Shown in pieces: positions 15,227-19,161 of a DNA stretch of 19,161 bases; positions within the stretch are counted from its first letter, which is position 1, and every line of letters begins with the position of its first letter. The notes beneath the pieces were generated by a model that saw only the letters and a list, made by a program, of their open reading frames with translations, did not search any database and was not told the origin of the DNA. Source of the DNA: Olsenella uli (GTDB lineage: Bacteria; Actinomycetota; Coriobacteriia; Coriobacteriales; Atopobiaceae); contig NZ_CAAKOQ010000050.1 in NCBI RefSeq assembly GCF_901212675.1, positions 92,040 through 111,200 of the forward strand. The letters are read 5' to 3'. The translations under genes were made by a program, and so were the position numbers.

Positions 15227-17044
15227 CTAGGCGACCGCCTTCGCCGACTTGGCCTTTGCGGTTGCCCGGCCAGTGTCTGCGCCCTCATAGAGCGCGAGCG
15301 TGCGGTCGAGGTAGTCGAGCGCGTAGCGGTGGTAGATGCCGAGCCACTCGCCCACGCAGTCGCCCTCCGCCTCCTTGAGCAGCGCCCACAGGTACCAGCA
15401 CCAGCCCGCGAGCTGGATGTGTGCCAGGTTGTGACGCAGCTCGGCATGGGTGGGCGTGCGGCCAAAGTAGTCCGCGAGCGCCCGCTCCGCCTCGTCCTCG
15501 TCCAGTTGGCAGCACACGCAGAACGTGCCGAAGTCGTTGGCATAGTCGCTCATGCCCGCGTACTCCCAGTCGATGAGGTGGTAGGCCCCGTCGGTGCCGA
15601 TGAGGAAGTTGAGCGAGAAGAAGTCGTTGTGGCAGAGGCAGGTGGGCGCGTCGTCGGCGCGCACGAGGGCCTCGAGCCGCTCGACCTTGGCGGCCGTCTC
15701 CTCAAAGCCCGCGGCCGAGATGGGCCCGTGCTCGCGCAGCAGCCGCTCGTAGCGCTTGGCCTCCTGGTAGAAGTCGAACCTGCGCTCCACCGTGGCACCC
15801 ATCTCGTGCAGGGTTCGCGCCATCTGCATGGCGCGGCGAACCTGCTCGGGGTCGTGCGCGTCGAGGTTCTTGCAGCCTGGCAGGTAGCGACTGATCTTCC
15901 AGCCGCGCGCGGCATCGCCGTCCATGAAGGTCCTGTCGAGCCCCAGGTCAGAGGCCGCGCGCTGGGCCACCAGCTCTGCCGAGCGGTCGATGAGCAGCTC
16001 GGTGCCCACGCCGGGGTGGCGGTAGACGTACTCGCCGTCCGCCGTGGAGAAGTGGCAGGAGAGGTTGGTGAGCCCCTGCTTGAGCGGGTAGACGTCGTGG
16101 ATCTCGTCGCGCGAGCAGCCGAGCGTGCGTGTGATGTTGTCGAAGACCTCGGAGTCCATGCTGTCGAGGAACAGCGGGTCGAACGCACGGAGCTCGTCGA
16201 GGGAGTCGAACTCGTTGATCACGCCGGAGGGATAGGGGCGCACACGCATGTCGAGCTCTTCCACGTGCTCGATGTAGAGGTCCTCCCAGAGCTTGTCGGC
16301 GGTCTGGGGCAGGTCGTACTCACACTCCAGGATGCTCACGAAGCGCGTGGAGAACGAGCGGTCGAAGTAGACGTGGCCAAGCATGTACCAGGCGTCATGA
16401 CCACCCACGGTGGCAGCGGTGATGCGCCCCTCGCCGTTGGTGGAGAGGCACCACTCCCTCGTGGGGCCCTCGGCGTACTGAGCGGCATAGTAGGCGCGCC
16501 AGACGTAGGGCTCGAAGACGTTCTCGGTGAAGTAATCGTCACTCGAGCACACGTAGGTGTTGGAGAGGCGGTCCCGCACGAGCCACAGCGAGGAGTTGTT
16601 GTTGCGAGAGGCATACTCGTCGTTGACGACGAGGCGCACGCCGTACTTCTCGGCCAGGTAGAGGAACTGCTCCTTCTTGTAGCCGAGGACGATGGTTATG
16701 TCGGAGATTCCCGCCTCGCGGAGCTGGCGGATCTGGCGCTCGACGAGCACCTCGCCGCGTACCCTGATCAGGCCCTTGGGGCGCTCGTAGGACACAGGCG
16801 CAAAGCGCGAGGAGAGGCCGGCCGCCATGATGATGGCGTTGTCGACGCGGTGGGGCGCGAGGGCCGCGCGGCCGGCTGCGGTGACGCGGCCGTCGGCGAG
16901 CAGGCCGAGCCCGGTGAGCTCGCGGCGGGCGGCGTTGACGCTTCCCAGCGACAGGTTGCGGCGGCGCGCAGTGCCGCGCTGGCTCGTCTTGGGGTGCTCG
17001 AGCAGGTCAAAGAGAACCTCGAACTGCTTCTTCGTGAGGTCTAT
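15227..17044 (-). CDS. Winged-helix + LicC-like nucleotidyltransferase + LicA-like choline/ethanolamine kinase fusion
   Basis: Conventional reading starts at ATG 16826-16828 (533 residues), but that ATG has no Shine-Dalgarno. The same frame stays open upstream and encodes a winged-helix-like domain (DLTKKQFEVLFDLLEH, then LSLGSVNAARRELTGLGLL). A strong AAGGAG (17051-17056) lies six bases before an in-frame ATA (17042-17044), with TAA eight codons further up and no ATG, GTG or TTG between. I therefore start at ATA, giving 605 residues. Residues about 70-300 form a nucleotidyltransferase (IIMAAGLSSRF, then ERPKGL; CSSDDYF near 167-173). Residues about 318-590 form a choline-kinase-like domain (CHNDFFSLNF, H471-N-D; LIDWEYAG, D491 region). 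Such enzymes activate and phosphorylate choline or similar alcohols for surface decoration. Winged helix, NTase and kinase in one chain is a known but uncommon layout. Substrate is inferred. Confidence 0.85.
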   Translation of the reverse strand: MDLTKKQFEVLFDLLEHPKTSQRGTARRRNLSLGSVNAARRELTGLGLLADGRVTAAGRAALAPHRVDNAIIMAAGLSSRFAPVSYERPKGLIRVRGEVLVERQIRQLREAGISDITIVLGYKKEQFLYLAEKYGVRLVVNDEYASRNNNSSLWLVRDRLSNTYVCSSDDYFTENVFEPYVWRAYYAAQYAEGPTREWCLSTNGEGRITAATVGGHDAWYMLGHVYFDRSFSTRFVSILECEYDLPQTADKLWEDLYIEHVEELDMRVRPYPSGVINEFDSLDELRAFDPLFLDSMDSEVFDNITRTLGCSRDEIHDVYPLKQGLTNLSCHFSTADGEYVYRHPGVGTELLIDRSAELVAQRAASDLGLDRTFMDGDAARGWKISRYLPGCKNLDAHDPEQVRRAMQMARTLHEMGATVERRFDFYQEAKRYERLLREHGPISAAGFEETAAKVERLEALVRADDAPTCLCHNDFFSLNFLIGTDGAYHLIDWEYAGMSDYANDFGTFCVCCQLDEDEAERALADYFGRTPTHAELRHNLAHIQLAGWCWYLWALLKEAEGDCVGEWLGIYHRYALDYLDRTLALYEGADTGRATAKAKSAKAVA

Positions 17045-17050
17045 GATGGT

Positions 17051-17084
17051 CTCCTTACCAGAAGCTTACACATTTCTGATAAGG
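17051..17084 (-). promoter_or_regulatory. 11-bp inverted repeat overlapping the Shine-Dalgarno of the LicC-LicA-like gene
   Basis: Plus-strand arms 17053-17063 and 17074-17084 match over 11 bp with one mismatch, which in the minus-strand RNA is a U-G wobble, around a 10-nt loop. The 3' arm contains four of the six bases of the AAGGAG Shine-Dalgarno (17051-17056). In a read-through transcript the stem would hide the ribosome site. As DNA, the same palindrome is placed like an operator just downstream of a -10-like box. The gene product carries a winged-helix domain, so self-binding here is possible. Confidence 0.55.
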
Positions 17085-17086
17085 AC

Positions 17087-17092
17087 TTTATA
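17087..17092 (-). promoter_or_regulatory. Possible -10 box before the LicC-LicA-like gene
   Basis: The minus strand reads TATAAA about 42 bases upstream of the ATA start, in the only AT-rich patch of this gap. The -35 position reads AGGTGT, a poor match. That region is one arm of another inverted repeat (17111-17125 with 17167-17183), so an activator might be needed. Read-through from the upstream sulfatase is also possible. Confidence 0.3.
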
Positions 17093-17110
17093 CTTTCCCG
17101 CGCTTACGCA

Positions 17111-17183
17111 CACCTGACATATGCCTCTTATCGGCCAACGGACGCTGTGCTGCGTGACGCTTGCCCGGCATATGTGACAGGTG
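17111..17183. repeat. Bulged inverted repeat spanning the sulfatase 3' end
   Basis: CACCTGACATATGCC (17111-17125) is mirrored by GGCATATGT plus CAGGTG (17167-17175 and 17178-17183), giving 9 + 6 bp with a 2-base bulge and a 41-base loop. The stop codon of the sulfatase lies in the loop. No T run follows on the minus strand. It could slow or partly terminate transcription, or be a protein site covering the -35 region of the next gene. Confidence 0.4.
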
Positions 17184-19161
17184 CCCGTGCGGGGTCACGC
17201 GGCCAACGCAACGCCCCCGAGCGGGCACCCCCCCCCCGCCAGGTTTCGCTACTCCTTAGGACGTCACCCTCGCGGTAGCCCTGCATGTCGACGGGCCACG
17301 AGCGGCCGGTCTCGCGCCAGTTCGAGAAGTCGAGGGCGTCGCCGTCTATCTGCCACTCGATGATGCTGTGGTCGATCTTGCCGTCGTGGTCGGTCCAGTA
17401 GAAGGTGCGCTCGCGCGGCGCGTCCGGCACGTCAAAGACCGTGGGGCCCTGCGCCTCGGCGCCCAGGGCCTCGCGGATGGTGGCCGGCAGGTCGAGGTGC
17501 CCGGTGGGAGCCTCGGAGACCTGCATGGGCACGCTCGTGTCAGCGCCGGCGGGCTTCACGAGCATAAGCGGGCTCGTCGCCTTGGGCAGGCGCCGGTTGC
17601 CCCAGGGCCACACGCCGTGGTCGGCCGTGACGACGAGCGTGGTCTGGTCGTAGACGCCCAGGTCCTTGAGCTGCTGGATGTACTCGTCCACCAGCCTGAG
17701 CGAGCCCATGCTCTGGCGGATCATCGAGTCCTCGTCCTGGGGAAGCTTCTCGGTGTTGGCGTTCTCGTCCATGAGGTAGGGGCTGTGCGAGCCCATGAGG
17801 TGGATGACGCGGTACGAGCCCGCGGCGGCCCCGTCGGTTGCGGTGAGGTGCTGGGTGTCGAGCACACGGCGGTAGTTAGGGTCGTCCACGGCGTAGGGGG
17901 TCTCGTCGGCCGCGCGCTCCCCGCGGGGCACCACGGCCTCGTTGAGCTGGTCGGTCGTGAACCAGAACAGGGGCTTGAGCACCCAGGGCAGGTCTCGGTA
18001 GAGGCCCGTGGCGCCCAGGACGCGCAGGCACGAGACGGGGTTCGCGAGATAGGGCGAGACGGCGCGGACGTTCATGGTCTTGCCCGCCAGTGACTCCAGG
18101 CCGGGCGCCACCGTGTCGGAGTAGACGCCCACGGAGTAGCCCTGGCGCGCCGCGTCATCGAGCAGGTTGTCCCCGGCAAACCAGCCGGTGACCTCCTCGG
18201 TGTCAAAGACGGGCCGGTTGGGGTCGAGCTCGTGGCCAGTCACGAGGAAGGGAACACCGTAGCGCGTGGGGATCATGGAACCCACCGAGTTGTGGAAGTA
18301 GGTGAACCCACCCAGCGCCTGCGTGGCGTCTGGGTAGCGGTCGATCACCTGGTCCATGTAGCGCGTGTCGAAGGTGTCGAGCACAAAGACGATGACGTTG
18401 GACTTGGGCGAGACCTCGGTGAGGCCCTGCTCGGTGGCGACGGGGCGGGCGATGTCGGCCGCCTTGTGCGAGACGAGCATGGCGAGGCCCGCGCCCTGGG
18501 CGGTCACGAGGACGATGGCCGCGAGCACGGTGACGACGCGCGTGGCAACGGGGCGGAGCGCCGAGACGAGCGCGAGCACAGCGAGGACGGCCAGCCACAC
18601 GGCGCCGGAGGTGGCCATCTGCTCGCCGAACTTCTCCCAGGCCACGGGCGTGCCGTCCGCGAGGGGAAGGCCCTGGTTGAGCGAGATCTCCTGCACGAGG
18701 GCGCAGATGCCCGCAGCCGCGACGAGGGCAAGCAGGACGTCGAAGGCCCGGCCGCGCACGGCCGAGAGCGCGAGGGCCGCAACCGTGCCGATGGCGAGGG
18801 CCATGACAAGGAGTGGCAGCCACACGTTGGTGACGTTGAAGACGAGGCTGCCCGAGCCCGCGACGACGACCTCGAGCGGCGCCACCACAATGAGGGTGAG
18901 CGAGAGGGTGAGGCAGGCGACGAGGGCGAGGGCGAGGCGCTCGCGCCAGGCGAGCGGGCGGTGGTAGCGGATGCCCTGGGCGAGGCGCTCGACCTTGGCT
19001 TGGGAGGCGGCGGTCTCGAGGGCCTGTGCGCGGGCGGCGGGGTCTGCGGAGAGCTTCTCGACGGCGGGCTCGGTGACCTTGCCGGCGTTCTCGTCGATGC
19101 GGAGGGCCCTGAGCAGCCAGCGCCTGGCCCTCCTCCACACCACGCCGAGCACCGCCGAGAG
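17128..19161 (-). CDS. Membrane sulfatase-superfamily phosphotransferase (LTA-synthase-like), copy 2, 5' end outside window
   Basis: The reading frame is open to the right edge (L-S-A-V-L-G-V-V...), so the true start and first membrane segment lie beyond 19161. The visible ~677 residues mirror copy 1: WRRARRWLLRALRIDENAGK, several membrane segments, then a sulfatase domain with SNVIVFVLDTFDT, MIPTRYGVPFLVTG (nucleophile Thr), MGSHSPY and VVTADHGVWPW. The active-site motifs are complete, so the enzyme looks functional. The C-terminus differs: after DFSNWRETGRSWPVDMQ, where copy 1 ends, this copy runs on for about 50 residues. A run of ten Gs (plus-strand C 17228-17237) leads into an Arg/Ala/Pro-rich tail with no family likeness. 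The likely role is transfer of a phospho-alcohol unit outside the membrane. It is upstream of, and possibly co-transcribed with, the LicC-LicA-like gene. Confidence 0.88.
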   Translation of the reverse strand, partial: LSAVLGVVWRRARRWLLRALRIDENAGKVTEPAVEKLSADPAARAQALETAASQAKVERLAQGIRYHRPLAWRERLALALVACLTLSLTLIVVAPLEVVVAGSGSLVFNVTNVWLPLLVMALAIGTVAALALSAVRGRAFDVLLALVAAAGICALVQEISLNQGLPLADGTPVAWEKFGEQMATSGAVWLAVLAVLALVSALRPVATRVVTVLAAIVLVTAQGAGLAMLVSHKAADIARPVATEQGLTEVSPKSNVIVFVLDTFDTRYMDQVIDRYPDATQALGGFTYFHNSVGSMIPTRYGVPFLVTGHELDPNRPVFDTEEVTGWFAGDNLLDDAARQGYSVGVYSDTVAPGLESLAGKTMNVRAVSPYLANPVSCLRVLGATGLYRDLPWVLKPLFWFTTDQLNEAVVPRGERAADETPYAVDDPNYRRVLDTQHLTATDGAAAGSYRVIHLMGSHSPYLMDENANTEKLPQDEDSMIRQSMGSLRLVDEYIQQLKDLGVYDQTTLVVTADHGVWPWGNRRLPKATSPLMLVKPAGADTSVPMQVSEAPTGHLDLPATIREALGAEAQGPTVFDVPDAPRERTFYWTDHDGKIDHSIIEWQIDGDALDFSNWRETGRSWPVDMQGYREGDVLRSSETWRGGGARSGALRWPRDPARAPVTYAGQASRSTASVGR
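17228..17237. repeat. Homopolymeric C10/G10 tract inside the sulfatase 3' coding end
   Basis: Ten consecutive Cs on the plus strand (ten Gs in the coding strand) fall about 35 codons before the stop of sulfatase copy 2. Tracts of this length are prone to slippage. One base more would end the protein at 17195; one base less would extend it to 17088, close to the next gene's start. The catalytic domain is upstream and unaffected in every case. Confidence 0.9.

Noticed and set aside
13194..15230. Long plus-strand open frames opposite the main genes (also 37-1623, 5570-7672 and 15161-17278)
   Set aside because: They are antisense to convincing genes, lack Shine-Dalgarno sequences, have Ala/Gly/Arg/Val/His-rich composition and show no recognisable domain. 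In GC-rich DNA such open frames arise by chance.
1..19161. CRISPR array, tRNA, rRNA or complete insertion sequence
   Set aside because: No regularly spaced repeats, cloverleaf-like sequences or transposase motifs were noticed on either strand by eye.

Overview
The window reads as a chromosomal piece of a high-GC Gram-positive of the Actinomycetota. The best inference is a gut or oral member of the Coriobacteriia (Olsenella/Atopobium-like). Three things support this: GC-rich coding sequence, a secreted lysozyme with three CWB2 cell-wall-binding repeats, and a set of teichoic-acid, phosphocholine and glycosyltransferase genes typical of a Gram-positive surface locus. The taxon is inferred, not proven. 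Every gene I accept lies on the minus strand, so the locus is transcribed from right to left.

Right part (11153-19161), the most remarkable module. In transcription order it holds: a membrane sulfatase/LTA-synthase-like phosphotransferase whose 5' end is beyond the window; a LicC-LicA-like fusion (CTP:phosphocholine-type nucleotidyltransferase plus choline/ethanolamine-type kinase) that also carries an N-terminal winged-helix domain and seems to start at a non-canonical ATA codon; a fusion of a YidC/Oxa1 insertase domain to a TagB/TagF-type CDP-glycerol glycerophosphotransferase; and a second, paralogous sulfatase whose start codon overlaps the stop of the fusion by 14 nt. Together they look like a machine that makes, moves and decorates a polyol-phosphate (teichoic-acid-like) polymer with phosphocholine or a related group.

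Middle part (8381-11152), a scarred segment. It holds a short decayed GH25-lysozyme fragment, a 12-bp inverted repeat between short direct repeats, an archaeal-type AAA ATPase with a PD-(D/E)XK-like C-terminus whose Walker A lysine is replaced by Glu, and a 5'-truncated, frameshifted acyltransferase remnant.

Left-middle part (1794-8380). A three-domain glycosyltransferase (GT2, DUF4422, GT8) is followed by an AT-richer GT2 paralogue of its N-terminal half. Next comes a Tat-signal GH25 lysozyme with three CWB2 repeats, ended by a strong intrinsic terminator. These fit surface-glycan assembly and wall remodelling.

Left edge (13-1602). An AAA-ATPase/PD-(D/E)XK protein of the DUF1703-type family has its own promoter-like -10 and Shine-Dalgarno sequence. 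No tRNA, rRNA, CRISPR array or intact insertion sequence was recognised. Positions, motifs and base counts were read by eye; no database search was run.
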